Of a stretch of 64,000 nucleotides of DNA, positions 34,964 through 44,035 are shown in pieces (position 1 is the first letter of the stretch; each line of letters opens with the position of its first letter). The position numbers and the translations under genes were made by a program. Under the pieces are notes generated by a model. The model saw only the letters and a program-made list of their open reading frames with translations. It ran no database searches and was not told the DNA's origin. The stretch comes from Marixanthomonas sp963974425 (GTDB taxonomy: Bacteria; Bacteroidota; Bacteroidia; Flavobacteriales; Flavobacteriaceae), in assembly GCF_963974425.1 (NCBI RefSeq), contig NZ_CAXBCK010000001.1:109711-173710 (forward strand), in the 5' to 3' direction.

Positions 34964-36283
34964 TTGAGAATAGCTAAAAACCCCGTCGAAACGTTTATAA
35001 ACAGCTCAACATCGGGTAGTTATATCCTACTTTTATTTACGGTTATTGCTTTGGTTTGGGCAAACTCACCTTGGCACGAAAGCTACCATACTTTCTGGAG
35101 TGAAACTTTTGCCATTGGTTTTAGCAATACAGATTTTATTATTGAAAAACCGCTATACCTATGGGTTAATGATGGACTAATGACCATCTTCTTTTTCTAC
35201 GTAGGCTTGGAAATAAAACGTGAAATTCTCGATGGCGAACTTACCACCATGCGAAAGGCTTCTATGCCTATTTTTGCGGCTTTGGGAGGTATTGTAGTAC
35301 CCATTGCTATTTTCTTATTGCTACACGATCAAGACCGTGGTGCTTCGGGATGGGGTATCCCTATGGCAACAGACATTGCTTTTTCACTGGGAATACTCAA
35401 TTTACTAGGTAAGCGTGTACCCTTAGGATTAAAAATATTCCTGACAACCTTCGCCATTATCGATGATATAGGAGCCATTTTAGTAATTGCAACTTTTTAC
35501 AGCCATGAGATGCATCTTTCTTATTTATTTATTGCGCTTGGCATTTTGACTTTTTTAGCTTTTTTAGCTTACAAAAAGTTTCATTCAAAATACTTATTAC
35601 TTATCTGTGGTATTGCAGTGTGGATACTTTTCTTAAAGTCTGGAATTCACCCAACAATTGCAGGGGTTTTATTGGCATTGGTAATTCCTTCGAGCAGGAA
35701 TATGAATTTAGATAACTTTTTTGAAGAAATACGAGAATCCCTCACCCTTTTTAAGAAAACAAAAGTTAAAAGAATTGTCTTATCGGACGAACAACAAGAT
35801 GCTGTTGATAAAATAAACCTGATAACCGACCGTGTACAAACCCCTATGCAACAATTGGAAAATGGTCTTAGCGGTTGGGTAGCCATTGTTATAATGCCCA
35901 TATTTGCACTCGCTAATGCTGGAATCACCATCAACTTTGATTCATTAAGTGAAACACAGCTTATCTCGCAAATAGCCATTGCTATGGTTGCAGGGAAAGT
36001 AATTGGGATTTCTCTCTTTAGCTATTTAGCTTATAAGTTAAAAATTGCTGTATTACCTACAGGAATAAATTTTAAACAAATTATTGGAGTTAGCTTTTTA
36101 GGAGGGGTAGGCTTTACCATGTCACTCTTTATAGCCGAATTAGCATTCCGCTCAGACGATTTATTAACAACCTCTAAAATTGGTATATTATTAGGAACTG
36201 TAGTTGCAGGTATAACGGGTTATATAATTTTACATATTCAGCTTAAAAAGAAAGAGAAAGAAAAGGCTGCTGCCCCTCATTAA
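34964..36283 (+). CDS. nhaA: Na+/H+ antiporter NhaA, TTG start
   Basis: 439 aa. Inner-membrane sodium/proton antiporter with the twin aspartates of the ion site in FAIIDDIGAILVIATFY (about 165-181) and about 12 membrane helices; IALVWANSPWHESYHTFW near 27-44 is a family hallmark. A charged hydrophilic loop (about 245-290) lies between the halves. The frame has no ATG or GTG between the upstream stop (34922-34924) and the conserved N-terminus, so TTG at 34964 is the probable start (MRIAKNPVETF). Involved in pH and sodium homeostasis, which suggests a saline habitat. Confidence 0.93.
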   Translation: MRIAKNPVETFINSSTSGSYILLLFTVIALVWANSPWHESYHTFWSETFAIGFSNTDFIIEKPLYLWVNDGLMTIFFFYVGLEIKREILDGELTTMRKASMPIFAALGGIVVPIAIFLLLHDQDRGASGWGIPMATDIAFSLGILNLLGKRVPLGLKIFLTTFAIIDDIGAILVIATFYSHEMHLSYLFIALGILTFLAFLAYKKFHSKYLLLICGIAVWILFLKSGIHPTIAGVLLALVIPSSRNMNLDNFFEEIRESLTLFKKTKVKRIVLSDEQQDAVDKINLITDRVQTPMQQLENGLSGWVAIVIMPIFALANAGITINFDSLSETQLISQIAIAMVAGKVIGISLFSYLAYKLKIAVLPTGINFKQIIGVSFLGGVGFTMSLFIAELAFRSDDLLTTSKIGILLGTVVAGITGYIILHIQLKKKEKEKAAAPH

Positions 36284-36289
36284 TTGATG

Positions 36290-36766
36290 TTATAACTTAA
36301 CCCAAATAGAATTTCTTGGGTCTGTGGCAGCATCTAAAAAGTCGATTTTAAGTTTTTCTGCAATACTTTTTCCTATATCAAAACAATCTTGAAAATTGTC
36401 GAGCGTAGTTATATTAAAGTGTTTATTTCTATTGTACCATAGATTGACTTCGTAAAACCCTTTTCCGTTTTTAAAAATTGAAATATATTCTAACTTTTTA
36501 AAATCTTTCCATTTACCAAACTTTAAAGGACCAATGCATTTTTCAGTTTTATACCTCTTTTTTTCAAAATCAAAATGGTAATCTCTAACTAAGGAAAACG
36601 TTACCCCTGTTGAAAATAGAAAGCTTGCCGCGTATAGCCAGCTTATATTCGGTTGTATCGTAGATTTGTAAGCGCAGACTAGCATAAGAGTATAGCAAAG
36701 CGCAGCTATAATTCTATGCCACAGTGGTCGGTTTCCTTCGGAAATATAAACGTCTTGTTTATTCAC
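36290..36766 (-). CDS. Hypothetical membrane protein with two helices
   Basis: 158 aa. Two hydrophobic helices near residues 17-35 (IIAALCYTLMLVCAY) and 42-60 (WLYAASFLFSTGVTFSLV) are followed by a soluble PH-like tail with alternating strands (HFDFEKKRYKTEK, KLEYISIFKNGKGFYEVNLW). I do not recognise a named family. It is convergent with nhaA, only 6 bases between stops, and lies just after the atpC terminator, so it has its own promoter or depends on read-through from atpDC. Confidence 0.8.
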   Translation of the reverse strand: MNKQDVYISEGNRPLWHRIIAALCYTLMLVCAYKSTIQPNISWLYAASFLFSTGVTFSLVRDYHFDFEKKRYKTEKCIGPLKFGKWKDFKKLEYISIFKNGKGFYEVNLWYNRNKHFNITTLDNFQDCFDIGKSIAEKLKIDFLDAATDPRNSIWVKL

Positions 36767-36792
36767 TAATCAATAATACACACTTTACTAAA

Positions 36793-36826
36793 AAACCCCA
36801 AATTTCATATATGAAATTTGGGGTTT
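36793..36826 (-). terminator. Terminator of atpDC: perfect 34-bp palindrome
   Basis: Two perfect 17-bp arms (AAACCCCAAATTTCATA and its complement). On the minus strand the stem is followed by a T-run, as expected for terminating atpC; on the plus strand the T-run is short. Confidence 0.88.
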
Positions 36827-36847
36827 AATTGTTTTGATATATGCTGT

Positions 36848-37123
36848 TTAATCGGCCAACACAATCGCTTTATTGTTATTCATTTCAATGGTTCCGCTGG
36901 TAATTTCAAGTACCCACTTCCCATCTTCTTTATTAAATCTATTTTCAAATCCTTCAGCTATAGTAGGACTTCCGGAAAACTTTACTTTCCCTTTCGCTAA
37001 AACAGAAACGATAGGAGCGTGATTGTTCAACATTTGAAATTCACCTTCTACTCCTGGTACTGTTACCGAATCTACTTCGCCACTTACCAATAATGCCTCT
37101 GGGGTTACTATTTCTAAATACAT
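36848..37123 (-). CDS. atpC: F1F0 ATP synthase subunit epsilon, short form
   Basis: 91 aa, much shorter than the 130-140 aa of well-studied epsilon subunits. Only the N-terminal beta-sandwich is present (YLEIVTPEALLVSGEVDSV, GEFQMLNNHAPIVSVLAKG); the C-terminal two-helix domain that inhibits ATP hydrolysis elsewhere is missing. It couples the F1 central stalk to the c-ring. It follows atpD by 41 bases, with a small repeat between, and is followed by a palindromic terminator. The other ATP synthase genes are not in this window, which is usual for Flavobacteriia. Confidence 0.93.
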   Translation of the reverse strand: MYLEIVTPEALLVSGEVDSVTVPGVEGEFQMLNNHAPIVSVLAKGKVKFSGSPTIAEGFENRFNKEDGKWVLEITSGTIEMNNNKAIVLAD

Positions 37124-37132
37124 TGTTTTATG

Positions 37133-37160
37133 CTTTAGGCTTTAAGCTTATAGCTTTAAG
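37133..37160. repeat. Four tandem 7-bp units between atpD and atpC
   Basis: CTTTAGG, CTTTAAG, CTTATAG, CTTTAAG in direct succession (reverse: CTTAAAG CTATAAG CTTAAAG CCTAAAG). The array fills most of the 41-base spacer in the atpDC transcript. Confidence 0.75.
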
Positions 37161-37164
37161 CAAT

Positions 37165-38670
37165 TTATGATTCAGCTAACATTTTTTCTCCAGCCTCGAT
37201 TGCTTCTTCAATAGAACCTTTCAAGTTAAAGGCAGCTTCTGGAAGGTGATCTAATTCTCCATCCATAATCATGTTAAATCCTTTAATAGTTTCTTTGATA
37301 TCTACCAATACTCCTGGAATACCTGTAAACTGTTCTGCTACGTGGAATGGCTGAGAAAGGAAACGTTGTACACGACGTGCACGGTTTACCGCTTGCTTAT
37401 CTTCTTCAGATAATTCTTCCATACCAAGAATAGCAATAATATCTTGTAATTCTTTATAACGCTGTAATAGCTCTTTTACTCGCTGTGCACAATCGTAGTG
37501 TTCTGCTCCTAAAATATCTGCTGTAAGAATTCGAGAAGTAGAATCTAGAGGATCTACCGCTGGATAAATACCAAGCTCAGCAATTTTACGTGACAATACC
37601 GTTGTTGCATCTAAGTGAGCAAAGGTTGTTGCCGGTGCTGGATCTGTAAGGTCATCTGCAGGTACGTAAACCGCCTGCACAGATGTAATAGATCCTTTTT
37701 TAGTTGAAGTAATACGCTCTTGCATCGCACCCATTTCGGTTGCTAATGTTGGTTGGTAACCTACCGCAGAAGGCATACGACCTAGAAGTGCTGATACCTC
37801 AGAACCTGCTTGTGTAAAACGGAAAATGTTATCAACGAAGAAAAGTACATCTTTTCCTTGTCCATCTCCTGCTCCATCACGGAAGTATTCTGCAATCGTT
37901 AATCCTGAAAGCGCCACACGAGCACGTGCTCCTGGTGGTTCGTTCATTTGTCCAAATACGAAGGTTGCTTTACTTTCTTTCATCGCAGATTTATCAACTT
38001 TAGATAAATCCCATCCGCCATCTTCCATTGAATGTAAGAAGTCATCGCCGTACTTAATAATTCCAGATTCAAGCATTTCGCGAAGTAAATCGTTCCCTTC
38101 ACGAGTACGTTCTCCTACCCCAGCAAATACAGAAAGACCACCGTGACCTTTTGCAATGTTGTTAATCAATTCTTGAATTAATACTGTTTTACCTACACCG
38201 GCACCACCAAATAATCCAATTTTACCACCTTTTGCATATGGCTCAATCAAGTCGATTACTTTAATACCTGTAAATAATACTTCGGTAGAAGTTGATAAGT
38301 CTTCAAATTTTGGCGCTTCACGGTGAATTGGAAGTCCGTCTTTTCCTGCTTTAGGAAGGTCTGGCATACCATCAATAGCATCTCCAATTACGTTAAATAG
38401 ACGACCATATACATCATCACCAATTGGCATTTGTATAGGTGCCCCTGTTGCTACAGCTTCTACACCTCGGCTTAAACCATCAGTAGAATCCATAGAAATG
38501 GTACGTACTGTGTTCTCACCAATGTGAGATTGTACTTCAAGAACCAGTAGGCTTCCGTTGTTGTCAACTTCTACTGAGTCGTATATCTTTGGAAGTTTTG
38601 CTCCGTTAGCAAACTCTATATCTACTACTGGGCCAATGATCTGTGCAACTTTTCCTTTAACTTGTGACAT
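37165..38670 (-). CDS. atpD: F1F0 ATP synthase subunit beta
   Basis: 501 aa catalytic subunit. Walker A GGAGVGKT (about 154-161), the catalytic Glu in GERTREGNDL (about 187-196), Walker B in DVLFFVDNIFRF, and the DELSEED lever as EELSEED near 417-423. Upstream of atpC in a two-gene unit; no alpha, gamma or F0 genes are nearby. A few residues longer than the usual 460-480 because of insertions in the C-terminal half. Makes ATP from the proton or sodium gradient at the inner membrane. Confidence 0.97.
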   Translation of the reverse strand: MSQVKGKVAQIIGPVVDIEFANGAKLPKIYDSVEVDNNGSLLVLEVQSHIGENTVRTISMDSTDGLSRGVEAVATGAPIQMPIGDDVYGRLFNVIGDAIDGMPDLPKAGKDGLPIHREAPKFEDLSTSTEVLFTGIKVIDLIEPYAKGGKIGLFGGAGVGKTVLIQELINNIAKGHGGLSVFAGVGERTREGNDLLREMLESGIIKYGDDFLHSMEDGGWDLSKVDKSAMKESKATFVFGQMNEPPGARARVALSGLTIAEYFRDGAGDGQGKDVLFFVDNIFRFTQAGSEVSALLGRMPSAVGYQPTLATEMGAMQERITSTKKGSITSVQAVYVPADDLTDPAPATTFAHLDATTVLSRKIAELGIYPAVDPLDSTSRILTADILGAEHYDCAQRVKELLQRYKELQDIIAILGMEELSEEDKQAVNRARRVQRFLSQPFHVAEQFTGIPGVLVDIKETIKGFNMIMDGELDHLPEAAFNLKGSIEEAIEAGEKMLAES

Positions 38671-38812
38671 TATTAACTGTTTATTTTTTAGTTATCTAAG
38701 GGTGCAATTATCACCCTGTTTTTGAACGGTGCAAAGATAGTTTTTTCTGTTTAAATTACGCAATGGAAATTAGTGAATTTTTAACTCTAAAATTTAAACA
38801 ACCATTCTATCG

Positions 38813-39715
38813 TTAATCAAGCGGCTCGCAAAAGCTCCTCACATTACTCTTAAATAATTCCAAAACTTCTTTTGATAGCTTATTTTCTTTTGGAATTTCA
38901 CGTCCATCAATCTCTACAATTGGCGTGAGCTCTCCCATCGTTCCAGTAGCAAAAACTCCCTCTGCATTGTACAGCTGTGAAAGTGTAAGATCTGCTTCTT
39001 CAATAGGAATATTATTTGTCTTACATAATTCTATAACTGTTCCGCGGGTAATACCCGGTAAACAAGCGTGAGCATACGGAGTGTAAATAATACCCTCTTT
39101 TATCATAAAAATATTGCTTCCGTTTAGTTCGGCTACAAAGCCACGTTCATCTAACATTAGTCCAGCATCTTTGCCGGCGACATTGGCTTGGATTTTTGCA
39201 AGGATGTTGTTAAGAAGGTTCGCATGATGAATTTTACTATCTAAAAACTGCGGCGCATTACGGCGTTGACTCGTACTTATTACTTTAATACCACTACTAT
39301 TATCATACACCAAAGGTTTCCATTCGGCTAAGACGATTAAACAAGAGCCATTTTGATTAACACGCGGATCCATACCACTGGTAATTTTCTCTCCTCTTGT
39401 TAGCGTTAAACGGATATGCACCTCATCGTTCATGTCATTTGCATCGAGTGTTTTTTGAATCGCCTCTTTTAGTACTTTTTTTGACGGAATATCAACAAAA
39501 GCAAGTGTTTTTGCACTCTCATGCAAACGTGTAAGATGCTTATCTAAGCAAACAATCCCTTCTGGATATACTCTCAACCCTTCCCAAACGGCATCGCCAC
39601 CTTGTACCGAACTATCAAAAACCGATACTTTAGCTTCGTCTCTGTGATACAGTCTGTCTTTTATAAATACTTTAATATCGCGGTTGCGTTCGTCAAATTG
39701 TTGTAGCATACTCAA
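38813..39715 (-). CDS. Class IV (branched-chain/D-amino-acid type) aminotransferase
   Basis: 300 aa PLP enzyme of fold IV. The PLP lysine is in DSKIHHANLLNNILAK (Lys about 160) and the cofactor phosphate loop in GVFATGTMGELTPIVEIDGR (about 256-275). The N-terminal GDAVWEGLRVYPEGI region fits branched-chain or D-alanine aminotransferases and aminodeoxychorismate lyases; I cannot choose between them. The start overlaps the stop of the sulfotransferase-like gene by 4 bases (ATGA), so the two are translationally coupled. Substrate unknown. Confidence 0.9.
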   Translation of the reverse strand: MSMLQQFDERNRDIKVFIKDRLYHRDEAKVSVFDSSVQGGDAVWEGLRVYPEGIVCLDKHLTRLHESAKTLAFVDIPSKKVLKEAIQKTLDANDMNDEVHIRLTLTRGEKITSGMDPRVNQNGSCLIVLAEWKPLVYDNSSGIKVISTSQRRNAPQFLDSKIHHANLLNNILAKIQANVAGKDAGLMLDERGFVAELNGSNIFMIKEGIIYTPYAHACLPGITRGTVIELCKTNNIPIEEADLTLSQLYNAEGVFATGTMGELTPIVEIDGREIPKENKLSKEVLELFKSNVRSFCEPLD

Positions 39716-40434
39716 TCGTTTTTTAAAATGTGTTTTTTTAAGGTGTTGTAATAAGGCATGGCCTTTTCCAACACAGGCTCTAATTGTTTTGGAAGTTTTG
39801 AATGTAATCTTGATTGTTTCTGAAATCCTTCGGAATTATGAACGTTTGTATACCAATAAGGAGCCCAAACCCCATCTTCTGGAATACCTTCTTTTTTCCA
39901 ACTAAGCATATATGAAGTAAATGGAACTTCTAATTTATTGCAAAGCTTTTTTAAATAGCGTTCAGGATCTATCATCAATTCGTCACTATCGATTACAATA
40001 GGAATGCGTCCGTTTTCCTTCAGAAATAAAAATAGTTCTGAAGCTTTTTTAAGTCCTATATCGTCCAATTTTGGGTTATCAATAACTTTTGAAAAAGAAA
40101 CAAGCAATTTTTCAGGATGTCTTATTAAAATAACATTATCCCATTTTAGAATAAAATCAGGCCGCTTATTTATATAATGATGCGCCATTCCTTTTACAAA
40201 AACATGTTTCAACCCTGAAAGTGACTGAATACTATCTACGACAATTTCTTCTTTTAAATCCATCGTACGGAGGATTTCATGTGTTGCGGGATGGTCTATT
40301 TCTGTTTCAGTATTTTTTAAATAATACCCATAAAAAGGCTCATCTAACACATGGAAGTCATCCCGTTGTGCAAATGAATACATAAGTGCAGTAGAGAGAT
40401 TTCTAGGACCTGAAATGAGGTTGACGATTTTCAT
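39712..40434 (-). CDS. Sulfotransferase-like P-loop protein
   Basis: 240 aa. It begins MKIVNLISGPRNLSTALMYS, where SGPRNLSTAL is the 5'-phosphosulfate loop position of PAPS sulfotransferases; the 3'-phosphate region is suggested by VILIRHPEKLLVSFSKV (about 121-137), in which RxP and the following Ser are kept. Length and layout fit a small sulfotransferase_3-like or branched-chain-aminotransferase-associated protein. First gene of a coupled pair with the class IV aminotransferase. Whether it transfers sulfate is not shown; the acceptor is unknown. Confidence 0.8.
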   Translation of the reverse strand: MKIVNLISGPRNLSTALMYSFAQRDDFHVLDEPFYGYYLKNTETEIDHPATHEILRTMDLKEEIVVDSIQSLSGLKHVFVKGMAHHYINKRPDFILKWDNVILIRHPEKLLVSFSKVIDNPKLDDIGLKKASELFLFLKENGRIPIVIDSDELMIDPERYLKKLCNKLEVPFTSYMLSWKKEGIPEDGVWAPYWYTNVHNSEGFQKQSRLHSKLPKQLEPVLEKAMPYYNTLKKHILKND

Positions 40435-40516
40435 ATCTATAGCTCGTGAATTAGAGAAATAAATACTAAAAATACATCAAAAAAAATACTTTAACACACC
40501 TTGGGTGAAGGGAAAC

Positions 40517-40548
40517 AAAAAAGCCTTCGCAGTTTGCAAAGGCTTTTT
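40517..40548 (-). terminator. Terminator of glmS
   Basis: Read on the minus strand: AAAAAGCCTTTGCAAACTGCGAAGGCTTTTTT, a GCCTTYGCA-type stem with a short loop and T6, 21 bases after the glmS stop. Confidence 0.88.
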
Positions 40549-40568
40549 AAAAAATATATTTAATCTTA

Positions 40569-42416
40569 TTACTCTACTGTAACAGATTTTGCCAAATTTC
40601 GAGGCTGATCCACATCCCTATTAAGCATAACGGCGATATGGTATGACAATAATTGCAATGGAATAGTGGTCACCAATGGCGATAGTGTTTCAGGGGTAAC
40701 AGGAACTTCCATAACATAATCTGCCATTTCTTTTACAGTGGTATCACCTTCGCTCACCACGGCAATGATTTTTCCTGCTCTGGATTTAATTTCCTGAATA
40801 TTACTAACCACTTTTTCGTAATGGTTGTTATTAATTGCAATCACCACAACTGGCATTTGCTCATCGATTAATGCGATGGGACCGTGCTTCATTTCGGCAG
40901 CGGGATACCCTTCAGCGTGGATGTATGAAATTTCTTTTAATTTCAATGCTCCTTCTAATGCAACTGGAAAGTTATAACCTCTCCCTAAATAAAGGAAGTT
41001 TTTAGCATCTTTAAATACTTTTGAAATTTCCTTAATTTTCTCATCACTTTTCAAAGCTTCTTCCACTTTGCCAGGAATCATATCCAGTTCGCGCAAATGC
41101 AACATATAGTCACTTTGCGATAGGGTTCCTTTAGATTTTGCCAATCTAAGAGCCATCATCGTCAATACTGTTATTTGTGTAGTGAACGCTTTGGTTGATG
41201 CTACTCCAATTTCAGGTCCAGCATGTGTATAGGTACCAGTATGGGTTTCCCTAGAAATAGTGGACCCAACTACATTACACACTCCATATACAAATGCACC
41301 CTTTTCTTTAGCAAGTTTAATGGCTGCTAATGTATCTGCTGTTTCGCCACTTTGCGAAATAGCAATTACCACATCTTTTTCAGTGATTATTGGGTTTCGG
41401 TATCTAAATTCTGAAGCGTATTCCACCTCAACAGGAATTCTCACTAAGTCTTCAAAAACATATTCGGCTACCAAACCAGCATGCCAAGAAGTACCACAGG
41501 CTACTATTATTATTCGATCTGCATTTGTAAATCGTTTAATATGATCTTCCAACCCTCCTAAGCGAACAATCCCCTTATCGGCTAACAAGCGGCCTCTATA
41601 CGTATCTTTAATTACTGAGGGCTGCTCGTAGATTTCTTTCAGCATAAAATGTTCATAGCCTCCTTTTTCAATCTGCTCCAAGTTAAGTTGAAGCTCTTGA
41701 ATATAAGGAGTAACCAGTTTATCGTCTTTAATTTCTCGTACTTTAACGTCACGACCTCTTCGGATAACAGCCATTTGCTGATCTTCAAGATAAATCGCAC
41801 TTTTTGTAAATTCAATAAAAGGAGAAGCGTCGCTAGCTACAAAAAATTCATCATCACCAATACCTATAGCAAGTGGACTTCCTAACTTAGCAACAACTAT
41901 TTCATCTGGCTTATTCTTATCAAACAACGCTATAGCATAAGCACCCACTACTTGATTTAAGGCAATTTGAACTGCCTTCCCTAACTTAACGTTTTCTTGT
42001 TTTTTTACTTCTTCAATTAAGTTTACTAACACCTCGGTATCAGTATCTGAAGTAAAAGTATAACCACGATTGATTAATTCTTTTTTTATAGAAGCATAGT
42101 TTTCTATAATTCCGTTATGAATAATCACCAAATCACCACTATTCGAATAATGAGGATGCGAATTTACATCGTTTGGTACTCCGTGTGTTGCCCATCTAGT
42201 ATGCCCAATTCCTAAACTTCCTTTTAAAGAAATGTTTTTTTCGGCTTTTGCTTCAAGACCAGCTACTTTTCCTTTTGTTTTACACAACTGAATGTCTTCT
42301 CCATCAAACAATGCTATTCCTGCACTGTCATAACCCCTATATTCTAAACGTTTTAATCCGTTTAATACAATCGGGTAAGCTTCTTTTTTACCTATATATC
42401 CTACAATTCCACACAT
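40569..42416 (-). CDS. glmS: Glutamine-fructose-6-phosphate aminotransferase (isomerizing)
   Basis: 615 aa, full length. Mature N-terminal Cys (MCGIVGYIGKK) is the glutaminase nucleophile (residues 1-230); two SIS sugar-isomerase domains follow, with ISQSGETADTLAAIKLA near 353-370 and GVASTKAFTTQ near 402-412. It ends DQPRNLAKSVTVE, the conserved C-terminal tail. It makes glucosamine 6-phosphate for peptidoglycan and lipopolysaccharide. It lies 6 bases after the DUF4270 gene in a three-gene minus-strand unit. Confidence 0.97.
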   Translation of the reverse strand: MCGIVGYIGKKEAYPIVLNGLKRLEYRGYDSAGIALFDGEDIQLCKTKGKVAGLEAKAEKNISLKGSLGIGHTRWATHGVPNDVNSHPHYSNSGDLVIIHNGIIENYASIKKELINRGYTFTSDTDTEVLVNLIEEVKKQENVKLGKAVQIALNQVVGAYAIALFDKNKPDEIVVAKLGSPLAIGIGDDEFFVASDASPFIEFTKSAIYLEDQQMAVIRRGRDVKVREIKDDKLVTPYIQELQLNLEQIEKGGYEHFMLKEIYEQPSVIKDTYRGRLLADKGIVRLGGLEDHIKRFTNADRIIIVACGTSWHAGLVAEYVFEDLVRIPVEVEYASEFRYRNPIITEKDVVIAISQSGETADTLAAIKLAKEKGAFVYGVCNVVGSTISRETHTGTYTHAGPEIGVASTKAFTTQITVLTMMALRLAKSKGTLSQSDYMLHLRELDMIPGKVEEALKSDEKIKEISKVFKDAKNFLYLGRGYNFPVALEGALKLKEISYIHAEGYPAAEMKHGPIALIDEQMPVVVIAINNNHYEKVVSNIQEIKSRAGKIIAVVSEGDTTVKEMADYVMEVPVTPETLSPLVTTIPLQLLSYHIAVMLNRDVDQPRNLAKSVTVE

Positions 42417-42422
42417 AGCTAT

Positions 42423-44000
42423 CTATTCAGGTTTAGTATAATAAAGTTGTAATTTTAGTTTTCTGTCTTCATCAGAAGAATTACTTCCATGTAAAACAGT
42501 TCCTTTTGGTGTTAACACACTAGTCCCTGGAACTTCTTCTAGCCCTGGCTCTTGTGTGTTTTGAAGGCTTTTAAAATTAGGACTCACAACATTATCGGTG
42601 ACCATAAGCCCCAATGGAACATTTATAGAGTCGTTATTTATAAGGTCACTTATATGAGTAGTCAATCTAATTTTATAATAATCACCTCTATCACTGGCAT
42701 CCCTTACAAGGGGTCCCAAGTGGCTTGTCTTGTGAGTTAATGGCAGCTGTGTACTTAAACCATCTATAACGTAATCGATAAGTACCGTTCCATTTTTTGC
42801 ATCGAAAATAATCACTCGTTCTGGTTCATTATCTAAACCTGCTGTTTTATCTTTATCTACATAAAATACCAAGTTGGCCTCGTTTATAATTGGTTTTTGT
42901 TCTCTAAGCATATCAAGTTCATCAGGAATTCCATTTGACCCTTCTTCTAGATTAGCGTTTAAGTTATCTTCTGTTCCAAATAATTGTATTACTGCTGCAA
43001 TACCGTCGCCTCCTTTTATATAAAGATTTTCATCGCCGTTTTCAACATCTGGATTTTCGATAGCTGAAATTATATTTTGCGGAAGTTCATCTTGTAATAA
43101 GCTAACATTTATTCCTCCTAAATTTAATCTTAAATTATCATCTTCTCTTTCATCTTCTTCATCAAATGAGTAATACAAGATTATATTTGCCTCTGAAGGG
43201 TTAAAAAGGAAAAAGTTTCCGTTTTCATTAGCAGATTCAGCTTTGAAGTATATACCTCTAAAATACTCCTTGAAATTATTGTTACTTAAAAGCTCTGAGG
43301 AACCTTCTTTATCAATGATTTTTTCTTGAAAAAACTCAATAGGTAATTTGGCTCGCAATCCTGGAGCTACGGTTTCATTTATAGTATCTCCAGCAGAATT
43401 ATATGAAACTAAGTTAAAGCCCTCATCATTTGGCGTAAAGTTTTCAATCTCATGAATTAAATCTCCAACAAGCGCTGGGTTATTGTCAAATGTTTTTTCT
43501 AGATCTGAATAATATTTTTGAGGATCCTGAAAACCTGATTCAGGATCTAAATCTCTTAAAAAATAATTAGATTCATACATTGAAATATTTATAGGGTCGC
43601 TACCAAATACTGAATCTAAGCTATAACTAAGGGTATCTTCGCCTACTACTTCGCTTTCACTAAAAAATGGAATGTAAAGCACAACACTATCGAGAGTTGT
43701 CCCTTCACCAAATTCAGGCTCTACTTCCCCCAACGTTACTTGAGATAGCAAACTAGCAGTAGATTTACCATAAATAGGGTCGTTTTTAACCCCCAATTGA
43801 TAAGCACTAAGCCCATTTGTTTGTATAGGCAATAATTTACGGCTATATGCTACTACTGAATTGGTTTGATCTGGTTCGATGAAGGTATTGTCACCAACAA
43901 TTTCCGATCCAATTATATCTATATCCTCTTCGCAAGATGCCACTATTACAACCAATAGTAAAACGGTTGCTAGTTTTGGCAACATATTCTTAATCTTCAT
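42423..44000 (-). CDS. DUF4270 family lipoprotein
   Basis: 525 aa. I use the ATG at 44000; an in-frame TTG at 44006 lies inside the -7 element. Lipoprotein signal with Cys23 (LLVVIVASC). The mature part opens with EEDIDIIGSEIVGDN and contains SLLSQVTLGEVEPEFGEG and LDSVVLYIPFF, matching the Bacteroidetes DUF4270 family as I know it, probably beta-rich and in the outer membrane or periplasm. Role unknown. Between the starch-synthase-like gene and glmS, an order that I believe recurs in Flavobacteriaceae. Confidence 0.88.
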   Translation of the reverse strand: MKIKNMLPKLATVLLLVVIVASCEEDIDIIGSEIVGDNTFIEPDQTNSVVAYSRKLLPIQTNGLSAYQLGVKNDPIYGKSTASLLSQVTLGEVEPEFGEGTTLDSVVLYIPFFSESEVVGEDTLSYSLDSVFGSDPINISMYESNYFLRDLDPESGFQDPQKYYSDLEKTFDNNPALVGDLIHEIENFTPNDEGFNLVSYNSAGDTINETVAPGLRAKLPIEFFQEKIIDKEGSSELLSNNNFKEYFRGIYFKAESANENGNFFLFNPSEANIILYYSFDEEDEREDDNLRLNLGGINVSLLQDELPQNIISAIENPDVENGDENLYIKGGDGIAAVIQLFGTEDNLNANLEEGSNGIPDELDMLREQKPIINEANLVFYVDKDKTAGLDNEPERVIIFDAKNGTVLIDYVIDGLSTQLPLTHKTSHLGPLVRDASDRGDYYKIRLTTHISDLINNDSINVPLGLMVTDNVVSPNFKSLQNTQEPGLEEVPGTSVLTPKGTVLHGSNSSDEDRKLKLQLYYTKPE

Positions 44001-44003
44001 AAG

Positions 44004-44011
44004 CAAATTTA
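44004..44011 (-). promoter_or_regulatory. -7 element before the DUF4270 gene
   Basis: Minus-strand TAAATTTG (TAnnTTTG) ends 3 bases before the ATG at 44000, so an internal promoter could give a leaderless DUF4270-glmS message in the 35-base spacer. Confidence 0.45.
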
Positions 44012-44035
44012 AATGTGTACGGCTACTTTATTTTA

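Noticed and set aside
36793..36826. Perfect palindrome as an operator or recombination site
   Set aside because: Position after atpC and the T-run on the minus strand make a terminator the simpler explanation.
37826..38146. Plus-strand ORF inside atpD
   Set aside because: Shadow of a highly conserved gene with strong codon bias.
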